From Paenibacillus sambharensis (GTDB lineage Bacteria > Bacillota > Bacilli > Paenibacillales > Paenibacillaceae): a DNA stretch of 64,000 bases. The notes beneath the pieces are model-generated. The model was not told the origin of the DNA and did not search any database. It saw nothing but the letters and a program-made list of their open reading frames with translations. The stretch covers positions 62,001-126,000 of the forward strand of contig NZ_QKRB01000036.1 of NCBI RefSeq assembly GCF_003233845.1, written 5' to 3'. Made by a program: the position numbers and the translations under genes. This document shows positions 41,317-50,497 of this stretch, piece by piece. Position 1 is the first letter of the stretch. Each line of letters opens with the position of its first letter.

Positions 41317-41355
41317 AAGCTCTCATGTCCAGCGACATGAGAGCTTGATGTTTTT
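41317..41355 (+). terminator. Terminator of divergent ABC operon
   Basis: Perfect 13-base stem AAGCTCTCATGTC with GACATGAGAGCTT around CAGC, followed by GATGTTTTT. Confidence 0.85.
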
Positions 41356-41385
41356 CGGCTTGCTATCAGACATAAGGAGGCCTCT

Positions 41386-41778
41386 ATGCAACTCAACCCG
41401 GAACGCAGAAGCCAGCTTGGCCGCCTGCTCTTGTGTTGTCTGGCTGCCGCCAGTCTTGCCGCACAACTGCTGCTCTGTCTGCTGCTTACTTCAGATATAC
41501 CCATTCATGTTGAGGATGATGAATTCATCTTCTACATGGGCTTCTCGGCAGGGACACTGGCACTATCCGTGTTCACACTGCTGAGACTGCGCAGCAAAGA
41601 TCTGCTGGCGGTCATGACAGCGGCCTCCGCGCTGCTGCTTGTTGGCTGGACTATGTTCGCAGCAGGGCTGCTTACTTTATTAGAATCCAATGCCATTGTA
41701 GCTTATATGGAGGCGGCTGGCTGGTTAACCTCAGCCATCATTCTGGCGCTTAGTGTCTTGCGTTACAGACAGATATAG
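41386..41778 (+). CDS. Small membrane protein of unknown function
   Basis: 130 residues with four membrane helices (about 14-34, 49-66, 72-95, 104-123) and the acidic external loop HVEDDEFIFY. AAGGAGG precedes the ATG. It lies beyond the terminator of the ABC operon, so it is separate from it. No family recognised. Confidence 0.75.
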   Translation: MQLNPERRSQLGRLLLCCLAAASLAAQLLLCLLLTSDIPIHVEDDEFIFYMGFSAGTLALSVFTLLRLRSKDLLAVMTAASALLLVGWTMFAAGLLTLLESNAIVAYMEAAGWLTSAIILALSVLRYRQI

Positions 41779-41822
41779 TTCCCTTATCGAATACGAGGCT
41801 GGCACCGGTCCGCACCCTGCTC

Positions 41823-42806
41823 TTAATCGGTATACTCCAGTCCCCACTGCTCACGCAGCCGGTCGAGTGTCCGCATGATATCGCAGGTTTCCGCAGCCGG
41901 CATGACAGCACTTTCCTTGCGGCCTTCACGCAGGCAGCGCATGGCTTCCTGAGCTTCGAATATGTATCCATTTAGCTTGCGGTTATCTGTAAATACGAGC
42001 GGCTCTTCCGCATCTGTATGAAGCGAAGCAGAGGATGCGAAGAGAAAGTTCGGCACATGGATGTAGCCTGCCGTTCCGTAGATGAAGGCATTATTGGCCG
42101 TACGCAGTCTTACGCTGGCGCTAAGCTGTGCAGTCTGCCCGCCCTCGTATTCGAACAAGGCGGTGAAGCGTTCATCCACGCCCGTCTCTCCGATGTGTGC
42201 ACTGCTCATTATGCGGCTAGGCTGCTGGCCGAAGATCATGGAAGCGAAGGAGATCGGGTAGATGCCTGCGTCCAGCAGCGCTCCGCCGCCGAGCTTCTTG
42301 TTAAGCAGCCTGTTCTCCGGTGCCCAGCCGATATCGAAACCGAATTCAGCCGTTACCATCTTCACCTCTCCGATCCGTCCTTCCTCAATCCAGGCCCTGG
42401 TCTGGACGATTGCCGGCAGATAGCGCGTCCACATGGCTTCCATGATGAAGGTGTTATGTTCCCGGGCAGCCTGTACCACTTCCTCCGCCTCCTGCGCATT
42501 CATGGTAAAGGGCTTCTCGCACAGCACCGCCTTGCCTGCGCGCAGGCAGAGCAGCATGCCTTCCTTGTGGGCCGGATGCAGGGTGCCGATGTAAACGATG
42601 TCCACCTCTTCATCCTGCACGAATGCCTCATAACTGTCATAGCTGCGTGCGGCACCGAATTCCTGCGCGAAGGCATCCGCCCGCTCCTTTGATCTCGATG
42701 CAACCGCTGCCAATTCCGCACCCGGTGTCTCCAGCAGGTCCGCAGCAAAGCTTCGCGCAATACCGCCCGGTCCCATAATGCCCCACTTGATTGTTTTCTC
42801 CATCAT
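41823..42806 (-). CDS. Gfo/Idh/MocA family oxidoreductase
   Basis: 327 residues starting at the first of two adjacent ATG codons after GGAG. N-terminal Rossmann motif GIMGPGGIARSFAADLLE, then CEKPFTMNAQEAEEV (Lys of the EKP motif), and C-terminal alpha/beta domain with GGGALLDAGIYPISFASMIF. Such enzymes oxidise or epimerise sugars and polyols with NAD(P); substrate unknown. It is convergent with the small membrane protein gene. Confidence 0.92.
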   Translation of the reverse strand: MMEKTIKWGIMGPGGIARSFAADLLETPGAELAAVASRSKERADAFAQEFGAARSYDSYEAFVQDEEVDIVYIGTLHPAHKEGMLLCLRAGKAVLCEKPFTMNAQEAEEVVQAAREHNTFIMEAMWTRYLPAIVQTRAWIEEGRIGEVKMVTAEFGFDIGWAPENRLLNKKLGGGALLDAGIYPISFASMIFGQQPSRIMSSAHIGETGVDERFTALFEYEGGQTAQLSASVRLRTANNAFIYGTAGYIHVPNFLFASSASLHTDAEEPLVFTDNRKLNGYIFEAQEAMRCLREGRKESAVMPAAETCDIMRTLDRLREQWGLEYTD

Positions 42807-42972
42807 CAAGCTCCTCTCTCTTATCCTAGCGTCTGTCTCTATCATATCAGAGTAGGCGTGGGTAAAATAAGGGAAGTATCTTTACAATATTCATTTGGGA
42901 ATTGGTGATGGAAGAGTTTGGGCAGTGTTGACTATAAGCGTAATATTAACTGTATACAAGGAGGGGGAGAAC

Positions 42973-43491
42973 ATGAATCGTAAACGCCGGATTTACGCAC
43001 TCGCGGTAATTGGTTTACTGATCATTGCAGCCCTCATACTCTTGCCGGATGCAAGTACACCTGAGGAGAAGATCGAGCAGGCAATCAGCAGCAGAGATGA
43101 TTCCTTTGTCAAGCTTATTCACGTTGAAACGAATGAGCCGTATACTTATGCCTTCTATAGAAATCAAAAGCAATCGGCAGGACTTGCCCTTCTTCATGTG
43201 AAAAACGATGATGAAATACATGTATTTGGCAGCATTCCAACCCATCAATCCAGCAACGGCTTCAGTTACGGCACTGGCGAATCACAGCAGCTGGATCAAT
43301 ACGTCATGTACGGCCTGATCACGAATCCGCAAATCTCCCGTGTAGACGTATCCGGAGAGAAGGCCGCACTCGTTCCGGGTGAACTGGATACGCTGTGGTA
43401 TTACATCTCCAGCCAGCCTTTCACATCGGCAGAGATTACCGCTGAAAACCAGTCCGGGCAGGTTATCTTCCAGAAACAGCTGTATAAGTAA
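42973..43491 (+). CDS. Membrane-anchored protein of unknown function
   Basis: 172 residues from the ATG after GGAGGGGGAG. One N-terminal membrane helix (IYALAVIGLLIIAALILLP) and an extracytoplasmic domain of mixed alpha/beta content (FVKLIHVETNEPYTYAFYRN). No catalytic motif. Not recognised; a lipid-free cell-surface protein of the YfmQ kind is one guess. Confidence 0.75.
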   Translation: MNRKRRIYALAVIGLLIIAALILLPDASTPEEKIEQAISSRDDSFVKLIHVETNEPYTYAFYRNQKQSAGLALLHVKNDDEIHVFGSIPTHQSSNGFSYGTGESQQLDQYVMYGLITNPQISRVDVSGEKAALVPGELDTLWYYISSQPFTSAEITAENQSGQVIFQKQLYK

Positions 43492-43510
43492 CCGTGTCAC
43501 GAATATACCT

Positions 43511-44617
43511 TTAATGCTGCTGCAAAATAGTATTCAACTCCTCGCCGAGCAGCCGGTTCTCCTCTTCTGTTCCAATCGAAATCCGCAGGTAGTCCGGTAG
43601 GCCCCAGCCAACTCCGCTCCGGACGATAATGCCCGCATGCAGCAGCCGCTCATACACCTCTCCCGCTCGCTCTCCCACATGGACCAGTATAAAATTGCCT
43701 GAGCTTCGGGTATAGCTGAGCCCTAAGCGGTCGAAGATTCCGTACAGCTGCTCACGCCCCCTTGCGACGCAGGCCCGGGATGCCTGGATATGCTCGCTGT
43801 CGGTTAAGGCCGCTGCCGCCGCCGCTTGTGCCAGCGCATTCACGTTGAACGGCTCGCGTACCTGCTCAACAGCCGCAACAATGGCTGCGGGCGCAAGCGC
43901 ATAGCCGACACGCAGGCCGGCCAGGCCATAGATCTTGGAGCAGGTTTGCAGCACGAGAAGCGGACAGCCTTTTTGCACAAATTCAATCCCATCCGTATAG
44001 TCCGGCTCATCGGCATAATGCGAGTAAGCCGCATCGAGGATGATCAGTATGCCCGGCGGAACAGCCTCCAGCAGCTGTACCAGTTGATCCCGCCTGAGAC
44101 AGGTGCCAGTCGGGTTATTGGGCGAACAGAGATAGATGAGCTTGGTACGGGGAGTGAGGGCCTGCAGGATATTCTGCACGTTGTACTCAAACCCTTCACC
44201 CAGCGGCACGCTTACAACGCCAGCCCCCATAAGCCTGGCGCCAAACTCATATTCCGAGAAGGTCGGACTTGGGATAACAATCTCATCCCCTGCATCCAGA
44301 TAGGCTTCTGAAACCAGCTTGATCAGCTCGTCGGCACCGTTGCCGGCCGCCACATTCTCCGGCTGCAAGCTGTGCGCCCCGGCAATCGTGTTCTTCAACA
44401 CAGCCGCATGCGCATCCGGATAGCGGTGGCTGTCCGCAATCCATGCCTGTACAGCTTCCAGCGCCTTGGGCGACGGGCCAAGCGGATTTTCATTGGAAGC
44501 CAGCTTAATGACCCGCTCCAGGCCAAGCTCCTGCTGTACCTCCCATATCGGCTTGCCTGGTGTATACGGGGTTAACTGCGACAGCGCCCCGCGCGGCGAA
44601 ACGACAGATTTTTGCAT
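43511..44617 (-). CDS. hisC: Histidinol-phosphate aminotransferase
   Basis: 368 residues, class I/II PLP aminotransferase of the HisC group. The opening LTPYTPGKPIWEVQQELGLE and KLASNENPLGPSPKALEAV are typical. The PLP lysine is in LQTCSKIYGLAGLRVGYALA. Converts imidazole-acetol phosphate and glutamate to histidinol phosphate; many Bacillota homologues also act in Phe/Tyr synthesis. It is outside a his operon and three bases after a HAD phosphatase gene, which is odd for histidine synthesis and leaves aromatic transamination possible. Confidence 0.92.
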   Translation of the reverse strand: MQKSVVSPRGALSQLTPYTPGKPIWEVQQELGLERVIKLASNENPLGPSPKALEAVQAWIADSHRYPDAHAAVLKNTIAGAHSLQPENVAAGNGADELIKLVSEAYLDAGDEIVIPSPTFSEYEFGARLMGAGVVSVPLGEGFEYNVQNILQALTPRTKLIYLCSPNNPTGTCLRRDQLVQLLEAVPPGILIILDAAYSHYADEPDYTDGIEFVQKGCPLLVLQTCSKIYGLAGLRVGYALAPAAIVAAVEQVREPFNVNALAQAAAAAALTDSEHIQASRACVARGREQLYGIFDRLGLSYTRSSGNFILVHVGERAGEVYERLLHAGIIVRSGVGWGLPDYLRISIGTEEENRLLGEELNTILQQH

Positions 44618-44620
44618 GTT

Positions 44621-45301
44621 TCATCCCTCTCCTCTCAGCAAGTTTAGAAGCTCCAGCCAGTGATCAATCTGTATGGATGGTTCGGTCACATCCTCAGGCC
44701 ATTGATGCTTGCCCCTAAGCCATACGGGAGTCAGCCCCGCTTCCCGCGCCCCGATCATGTCATTGACCGGATGGTCACCGACAAACCATACCTCCTCAGG
44801 CTGAACATTCATCTCCCGAAGGGCTATGGCGAAAATGCCCCGATCAGGCTTCCTCAGTCCTGCTTCCTCGGACACGATGACGGTCTTCATCATGGACCGG
44901 ATACCGAGCCAGTCTATCTTGGTGTGCTGGATTACAGTCACTCCATTGGTCACAATCCCGAGCATCAGATGCTCAGAAGCCAACTGCTCCATTACCTCTC
45001 GCGCGCCTTCTGCCACGACACTGGATATCGGATAATGCTGAAACCAATGACTGCGAAGCTCATCGCAGGTTACAGGAGCGCTCCACGGTATTGTCCGCAT
45101 CAGGTCGTTAATGAATTGGTCGCGCGGCTTGTAACCCTTGGCATCCTGCTGAACGATCCGTGCACCAAGCTGTTCGGCAGATAGGCTCGTCAGAGCATAA
45201 GCATAGTCGGCTGCCAGCTGCAGCGTATACTTTCCTAGTGTTAGCCGGCGGTCAATAATGGTATCATCAAGATCAAACAGTACCGCTTTAGGTTTCTTCA
45301 T
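44621..45301 (-). CDS. HAD family hydrolase (phosphoglycolate phosphatase-like)
   Basis: 226 residues from ATG after GGAGAGG. Motif I VLFDLDDTII, motif II IVTNG, motif III Lys in GLRKPDRG, motif IV GDHPVNDMIGA. Has the helical cap of subfamily IA. Dephosphorylates small phosphate esters; the C2 cap inserts YAYALTSLSAEQLG. Transcribed with hisC, so it might act on histidinol phosphate, but this is speculative. Confidence 0.9.
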   Translation of the reverse strand: MKKPKAVLFDLDDTIIDRRLTLGKYTLQLAADYAYALTSLSAEQLGARIVQQDAKGYKPRDQFINDLMRTIPWSAPVTCDELRSHWFQHYPISSVVAEGAREVMEQLASEHLMLGIVTNGVTVIQHTKIDWLGIRSMMKTVIVSEEAGLRKPDRGIFAIALREMNVQPEEVWFVGDHPVNDMIGAREAGLTPVWLRGKHQWPEDVTEPSIQIDHWLELLNLLRGEG

Positions 45302-45405
45302 GCTCTGTGCCCCTCTCCTATTCATCGCTCTTGCAATTCACTATAATAGGATCATCAAGATAAATGAAATCAATCTTATGTATGAAATCCATAGAGGTGG
45401 TCTAT

Positions 45406-46317
45406 GTGAAGATCGGCAATCTGGAGCTGTACCGGACATTCTATATGGTGGCGCTCACCGGCAGTGTGACCCGGGCGGCAGAGCTGCTGTTCATTACACA
45501 GCCAAGTGTAAGTTATGCCATTAAGCAGCTGGAAGAGCAGTTGGGAATCGCACTGTTCATACGTAAGCCCAAGGGTGTGGAGCTGACAGCGGAAGGAAAC
45601 GTGCTGTACCGGCATGTAGCCGAAGGAATGGAGGCCATGGCCACCGGGGAACAGGCAGTCGAGCAGTTCAAGCTGATGCAGCGGGGAGAGGTACGGATCG
45701 GGACGAGCGACACGCTCTGCAAATTCTTCCTGCTGCCTTATCTGGAGCATTACCTGCGGGAATATCCGGAGATTCATATCCAGCTGTCCCACGGGAAGAC
45801 GCCTGATATTGTCCGCTGGCTGCGGGATGGACAGGCCGACTGCGGGATCGTTCACCTGCCTGTAGACACCGAATGGTTTGATGTGATCAAGCTTGCAGAG
45901 ATCCAGGACTGTTTTGTGGTGGGGGAGCGTTATAAGCATCTGGCTCAGGAGGTTGTGCCGCTGCGTGAGGTATTCGGTCATCCATTGATTGTGCTGTCGC
46001 AGAACAGCAATACGCGGGATTTCATAGAAGCGATTGCAGAGGAGCATGGACTTCAGCTTAAGCCGGAGATTGAGCTTGGCAGCGTGGAGCTGCTGATCGA
46101 ATTCGCGAGGATCGGACTCGGTGTGTCCTTCCTGTCCCGGGAGTTCATCGAACCCCAGCTGCGTGAAGGCACACTGTATGAAGTGAGAACCGCCGAGCCC
46201 ATCCCATCCCGGACAATCGGCATCGCTACCGTCAAGGGCAAACCGCTGCCAACCGCCGCGCGGAAGCTGATCGGACTGCTGCAGGAGGGAATCCATACAC
46301 AGTTAGGAGAGGGATAA
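45406..46317 (+). CDS. LysR family transcriptional regulator
   Basis: 303 residues from a GTG start behind GAGGTGG. The N-terminal HTH is LYRTFYMVALTGSVTRAAEL and ITQPSVSYAIKQLEEQLG. The periplasmic-binding-like effector domain begins VRIGTSDTLCKFFLLPYLEH. It is divergent from the HAD/hisC pair with about 100 bases between and may control that pair. The methyltransferase gene follows in the same direction. Confidence 0.92.
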   Translation: MKIGNLELYRTFYMVALTGSVTRAAELLFITQPSVSYAIKQLEEQLGIALFIRKPKGVELTAEGNVLYRHVAEGMEAMATGEQAVEQFKLMQRGEVRIGTSDTLCKFFLLPYLEHYLREYPEIHIQLSHGKTPDIVRWLRDGQADCGIVHLPVDTEWFDVIKLAEIQDCFVVGERYKHLAQEVVPLREVFGHPLIVLSQNSNTRDFIEAIAEEHGLQLKPEIELGSVELLIEFARIGLGVSFLSREFIEPQLREGTLYEVRTAEPIPSRTIGIATVKGKPLPTAARKLIGLLQEGIHTQLGEG

Positions 46318-46319
46318 TA

Positions 46320-46916
46320 ATGAGCATGTTGGACAGGTTGATTGAACAAGCCAAAAACCCTAAAGGATTCATAGGTTCGCTGATGTTAAGTATTATGAAT
46401 TCGGCACACAGCGGTATGAACAAGTGGGCTCTAGAGAAGCTGGATATCGGAGATCATTCGAATATCTTGGACATCGGGTGCGGCGGGGGAAAAGCAATCC
46501 GGACTTTATCTGCCTTGAACCGTCACGGGAAAATATACGGGATCGATTATTCCGGGCAAGCCGTTAAAGAGTCGATCCAAGCGAACCGAAAAGATGTTGA
46601 GTCAGGGAAAGTGAAGATTCTTCAGGCATCCGTTACCGATACCCCATTTGCTGACGACTATTTCGATACGATAACGGCCTTCCAGACCCATTACTTCTGG
46701 GACGACCTGGAAGGCGGGGTTAAGGAAGCTTATAGGATCTTGCAGAAAGGCGGCTGCTTGATGATTATTGCCGAGGTATACAAGATTAACTACCATATGC
46801 ACTCGCACAAAACCAAGGAAGAGATGGAGCAGTTATTTTCCGGTATAGGGTTTGCGGCTGTCCAATTCCATGAGAACACATCCAAAGGCTGGCTTTGTAT
46901 TAAAGGAATGAAATAG
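46320..46916 (+). CDS. Class I SAM-dependent methyltransferase
   Basis: 198 residues. Motif I NILDIGCGGGKAIRTLSALN, motif II IYGIDYSGQAVKESI, motif III DTITAFQTHYFWDDLEGGV with KGGCLMIIAEVYK. Substrate unknown. It starts two bases after the LysR stop codon (GGAGAGGGATAATAATG), so the two are co-transcribed. Confidence 0.9.
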   Translation: MSMLDRLIEQAKNPKGFIGSLMLSIMNSAHSGMNKWALEKLDIGDHSNILDIGCGGGKAIRTLSALNRHGKIYGIDYSGQAVKESIQANRKDVESGKVKILQASVTDTPFADDYFDTITAFQTHYFWDDLEGGVKEAYRILQKGGCLMIIAEVYKINYHMHSHKTKEEMEQLFSGIGFAAVQFHENTSKGWLCIKGMK

Positions 46917-46922
46917 CCCTGA

Positions 46923-47342
46923 CTAGTTGTATCGCTGCGCAATCCTCTTCCCTAACGTAGTGAAGACCATCTTCAGAGCCGTCTGGCAAACACCAAACAG
47001 TAGACCTGCTGCTCCAAACTGCAGGATCAGAATCATTCTGCTGGACGGTTCGCCGGGAAACCCTCTAACGATTACAAACAAGAGCCCTATAACAATGCCG
47101 CCTACAAAATAAGCAGCGATCGTCTTCAGGTACCGTCTGGCCCCCCTTACATACTGATCTGCCAGTACCGACAATGGAATTCCTACACATAGATAAGAGA
47201 AGAACAAAAGGACGAAGCCCATGCCGAATTCATAGAAAGCGGAGTAACCAGCGGTCCCCGGTTCACCGCCCGCGTCATTCAGATATACAGCATAACCCGA
47301 GAAGACAAGAGCAGCCAGTATGGACGACAAGATTTTAAACAT
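46923..47342 (-). CDS. Small four-helix membrane protein
   Basis: 139 residues with four predicted helices (about 3-19, 35-58, 72-96, 103-124). AAGGAGG precedes the ATG. Convergent with the methyltransferase gene, six bases apart. No family recognised. Confidence 0.75.
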   Translation of the reverse strand: MFKILSSILAALVFSGYAVYLNDAGGEPGTAGYSAFYEFGMGFVLLFFSYLCVGIPLSVLADQYVRGARRYLKTIAAYFVGGIVIGLLFVIVRGFPGEPSSRMILILQFGAAGLLFGVCQTALKMVFTTLGKRIAQRYN

Positions 47343-47374
47343 TCGGGCCCTCCTCCTTCCTATCCTTGCTTATC

Positions 47375-47842
47375 TTACTTCCCAAGCAGCTCTCGTAATA
47401 CCGACACCACCATGCCGTTATCCTCATCTCCAGGCAGCCCTGACACGGTAATCGTACCCAGGATCGCATCGTTTCCCTTCAATCTAAGAGGAAAAGAGCC
47501 GCCTTCCGCCTTATGAGTGGCAGGGTCAAGTCCGCTGGCTTCAACCGTAGATCCCTGCGACTTGAGCAGAACATGCGTATGATAGGAGCTGCGCCCGAAA
47601 TGATGCGTGACATTATTCTTCCAGCCAATCCAGTCGTCATTGCCCGAAGAAGTGCCGTTCAACCGGCTGTAGAACAGCAGCTCGCCATCTTTACGGATAT
47701 CCACGACAATGGACTTGTTCTCACGCAGCGCCTTATCGATAATAGCCGTCCCCGTCTGATAGGCCGTCTCATTCGTAAAATCTTCAAACCGCAGCTCCTC
47801 TTCTTCCCTCTGAAGCTGCTCCAGCAGTTGATGCTCCGTCAC
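47375..47842 (-). CDS. UPF0303/heme-degrading-domain family protein
   Basis: 155 residues from a GTG start after GGAAG. NKSIVVDIRKDGELLFYSRL, then WIGWKNNVTHHFGRSSYHTH and KAEGGSFPLRLKGNDAILGT match the UPF0303 (yeast YBR137W, GlcG/HbpS-like) fold. HbpS-like proteins bind heme; UPF0303 members are poorly characterised. Cytoplasmic. Alone on its transcript. Confidence 0.85.
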   Translation of the reverse strand: MTEHQLLEQLQREEEELRFEDFTNETAYQTGTAIIDKALRENKSIVVDIRKDGELLFYSRLNGTSSGNDDWIGWKNNVTHHFGRSSYHTHVLLKSQGSTVEASGLDPATHKAEGGSFPLRLKGNDAILGTITVSGLPGDEDNGMVVSVLRELLGK

Positions 47843-48012
47843 CTGGCCGCACTTCCTTTCCTCCTAAGAAAAATGGGTATTCGCATACTATCGAATGTGT
47901 GTCCTGAACTGGAATCTATAGGATTCGCATCCCTATTCTGTCTCCTTTTACTATACGATAGTTGAGCAGACCTTGCTATATTCTCTATTCTAAAAAAAAT
48001 CCCGAATGACGC

Positions 48013-49389
48013 TCACGTCACCCGGTTTGGCAGCCTTACGGTTACGATTGTACCGCTGGATATTTCACTTGCCGCTTCAATGGTTCCTTCATGTGCCTCC
48101 ACCAGCGCCTTAACCACCGCTAATCCGATTCCTGCACCGCCGAGCTTCCGGTTTCGGGACTTCTCTCCCCGGTAGAACCGTTCGAAAATATAAGGCAGCT
48201 CATCAGCCTGAATCCCAAGTCCGGTATCCTGGACATGGACCTCCACATATCCTTCCCTGCTCTCAACGTGAATGGTTACGCGCCCTCCAGCAGGTGTATA
48301 TTTGTAGGCATTTCCTATAAGATTCACGAAAATCTGCAGCAGCCTCCGTCTGTCTCCCGCAATATGCACCACACTCTGCTCAGGAGGGGTATAGGTTATG
48401 TCCTTTCCGTCTGCCAGATTCTGAACTGCAAGCTGGGCTTCCTGAATGACCGGAATCAGGTTCAGCGCTTCCCTCTGAAGCTTCAGCACCGGATTTTCCG
48501 CCTCGGACAGCTGCTCCAGATCCTGAATCAATACGGCCAGCTGCATCGCCTGCTGATGGCAGACCTCTAGCTTTTCCGCTGATGGCTCCCATATTCCATC
48601 CTGGAACGCCTCGATATGGCTGCGAATCGTCGCAACCGGCGTGCGGAGCTCATGGGCCACATCGGCGGTCATATTTTTCCTCAGCTGCTCCTGTCTATGA
48701 AGCTTATCAGCCAGATCGTTCAGAGCATCGCCAAGCTCCCGAATTTCTGACTGCCCTTCGTCCAGCTGCACACGCGACTTCAAATCCCCCGCTGTCATCT
48801 GGTTGGCGGTCTCCTTCATCCTCAGCAGCGGACGGCTGATCCGGGAGGATATCATCTTGCTGTACACATACACCCCCAGCATCACGACCGCGAACGCCAT
48901 CCATATCCAGCTGTTGATCCGTACCAGGAAGGCTCTCTCCTGCTCATGAAAAATCCCGCCTGTCTCCCCGACCTGCACCGTCCCAATCCGCGCGCCGTCC
49001 TTGAGAATGGCAGCCTGTTCTGTCTGGCCAAGCGGGCTAGACTGCTCTTCGGATACCGGCATATCCATCATCGGCATATGGCCGCCCATGGTGGAAGTAT
49101 CCCATACGATCCGTCCATCCGTATCTGTAATGCGAACGGTCATATTACGCAGCATGGCCCGGTGTGCAACCGTCATCAGCACAGAATAAGACCATCCTTC
49201 CCCGGTTGTATAGGCCGCTGACAGCTCCTCTACAATCACCCTAAGCTCGGCCTGCTGCTGGCTTCGCACATATCCGCCGAAGGATACATATACCGCTGCA
49301 TGAACCAGAATCGTAATGATCACCAGGGACACCAGCGCAACGGCTATATGAGAACGGAACAGCTCCTTCCTGATCCCGCTAGTCTTCAT
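48013..49389 (-). CDS. Sensor histidine kinase with methionine-rich sensor loop
   Basis: 458 residues. Two membrane helices (about 14-37 and 162-182) enclose a 125-residue external domain with the metal-binding-looking MGGHMPMMDMP (101-111). Then HAMP, HisKA (MTADVAHELRTPVATIRSHI), and HATPase (NLIGNAYKYTP, GGAGIGLAV). It overlaps its response regulator by 11 bases. The Met/His cluster suggests sensing of Cu(I) or Ag(I) outside the cell, as for the methionine motifs of copper proteins. A secreted Met-rich peptide is encoded just upstream. Confidence 0.92.
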   Translation of the reverse strand: MKTSGIRKELFRSHIAVALVSLVIITILVHAAVYVSFGGYVRSQQQAELRVIVEELSAAYTTGEGWSYSVLMTVAHRAMLRNMTVRITDTDGRIVWDTSTMGGHMPMMDMPVSEEQSSPLGQTEQAAILKDGARIGTVQVGETGGIFHEQERAFLVRINSWIWMAFAVVMLGVYVYSKMISSRISRPLLRMKETANQMTAGDLKSRVQLDEGQSEIRELGDALNDLADKLHRQEQLRKNMTADVAHELRTPVATIRSHIEAFQDGIWEPSAEKLEVCHQQAMQLAVLIQDLEQLSEAENPVLKLQREALNLIPVIQEAQLAVQNLADGKDITYTPPEQSVVHIAGDRRRLLQIFVNLIGNAYKYTPAGGRVTIHVESREGYVEVHVQDTGLGIQADELPYIFERFYRGEKSRNRKLGGAGIGLAVVKALVEAHEGTIEAASEISSGTIVTVRLPNRVT

Positions 49390-50086
49390 CCGGCATCACC
49401 GCCATCCGGTATCCAACACCGAACACTGTCGCAATATAGACAGGCTGTTTCGGGTCATCGCCCAGCTTGTGTCTGAGGTTCTTGATATGCACATCTACCG
49501 TCCGTTCATAGCCTTCATAGGAATACCCCTGGATTTGGTTAACAAGCTCCAGTCTGCTGAACACCTTCTTCGGGTAACTGGCCAGCGCAACCAGCAGCTT
49601 GAACTCAATCGGGGTTAGGGCGACCGGCTCGCCCTGTAACGTTACGTTATGCGTATCCGGATAAATCATCAGCTGAGATCCCGAGAACTTGATAACGGCT
49701 TCCTTGCGCTCCGCCTCACCCTTAGATCTTCTCAGGAGAGTAAACACCCGCGCGACCAGCTCCCGGGGGCTGAACGGCTTCGCGATATAATCATCGGCCC
49801 CAATCATTAAGCCGTTAATCTTATCATCTTCCTGAATCTTGGCTGTCAGCATGATAATGGGCACATTCGACTCCCTGCGGATCGCCCGGCACACATCCTC
49901 GCCCGAGGTGTCGGGCAGCATAAGGTCAAGAATAACAAGGTCCGGCTCAATATGGGTAAACAGCTGCAGCGCGGACTGGCCTGTCTCCGCTACATACACC
50001 TGATAGCCGCTCTTCTCCAGATAGGCACGGACTACACTTAGAATATTCTCTTCATCATCGACTACCAGTACCTTGTAATGCCGCAT
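49379..50086 (-). CDS. OmpR-family response regulator
   Basis: 235 residues from the ATG behind GGTGGAAGG; the longer frame to 50239 is not supported. Receiver with Asp54 (EPDLVILDLMLPDTSG) and IAKPFSP; winged helix with VALTPIEFKLLVALASYPKK and ATVFGVGYR. Transcribed before its kinase and after the small Met-rich protein gene. Probably controls that small gene and metal-stress genes. Confidence 0.94.
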   Translation of the reverse strand: MRHYKVLVVDDEENILSVVRAYLEKSGYQVYVAETGQSALQLFTHIEPDLVILDLMLPDTSGEDVCRAIRRESNVPIIMLTAKIQEDDKINGLMIGADDYIAKPFSPRELVARVFTLLRRSKGEAERKEAVIKFSGSQLMIYPDTHNVTLQGEPVALTPIEFKLLVALASYPKKVFSRLELVNQIQGYSYEGYERTVDVHIKNLRHKLGDDPKQPVYIATVFGVGYRMAVMPDED

Positions 50087-50175
50087 CCTTCCACCACCGG
50101 TCCGTATATTAAGCGCTAGAATAAAGGAAGCAGGCACCCTTGTCAAGAGAGCCTGCTTATCGACAGCTGTTGCAT

Positions 50176-50409
50176 TCAGATACCGCCATTCCCGTTCATC
50201 ATCTGCCCCATATTCTTCATCATGCCGCTGTCGTGACACTTGTTATGCATCTCTTCGAGCTGCTGCTCGGTCATATCTGGATGCATCTTCTGCATGAAGG
50301 GCAGCATTTCCTTGAAAGCCGCACCCCCGTCTGCTGCCGCATATACACCAGTGCCGAAAGCCATTACCATAATCACGGCACCCGCAATGATCCATGCTTT
50401 CTTCTTCAT
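50176..50409 (-). CDS. Small secreted methionine-rich protein
   Basis: 77 residues. Signal peptide MKKKAWIIAGAVIMVMAFGT ending near GVYAAA. The mature part has MQKMHPDMTEQQLEEMHNKC, HDSGMMKNMGQMMNG: nine Met, three His and one Cys in some 50 residues. This composition fits a metal-binding or metal-buffering peptide. GGAGGTGAGG precedes the ATG, right after a 32-base dyad. It lies upstream of the response regulator and kinase whose sensor loop is also Met-rich. Confidence 0.8.
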   Translation of the reverse strand: MKKKAWIIAGAVIMVMAFGTGVYAAADGGAAFKEMLPFMQKMHPDMTEQQLEEMHNKCHDSGMMKNMGQMMNGNGGI

Positions 50410-50425
50410 TGTCCCTCACCTCCTT

Positions 50426-50457
50426 GATCTACATCTTACCCGGGTGACATGTAGATC
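50426..50457 (-). promoter_or_regulatory. 32-base dyad immediately before the Met-rich protein gene
   Basis: GATCTACAT and ATGTAGATC arms (9 bases, perfect) around a near-palindromic CTTACCCGGGTGAC. It could be a regulator site or a leader hairpin that ends just before the ribosome site. Confidence 0.6.
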
Positions 50458-50497
50458 TAATGTGGGAGTTATGAAGAAGTTATGAAGACTGTTCAGG

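Noticed and set aside
45376-46296. 306-codon open frame on the minus strand
   Set aside because: Antisense to a clear LysR gene; composition is not protein-like (rich in Gln, His, Pro).
50426-50457. CopY-type box (KACANNTGTA) in the dyad before the Met-rich gene
   Set aside because: The sequence has ACATGTAG without the two central bases, so the consensus does not fit.
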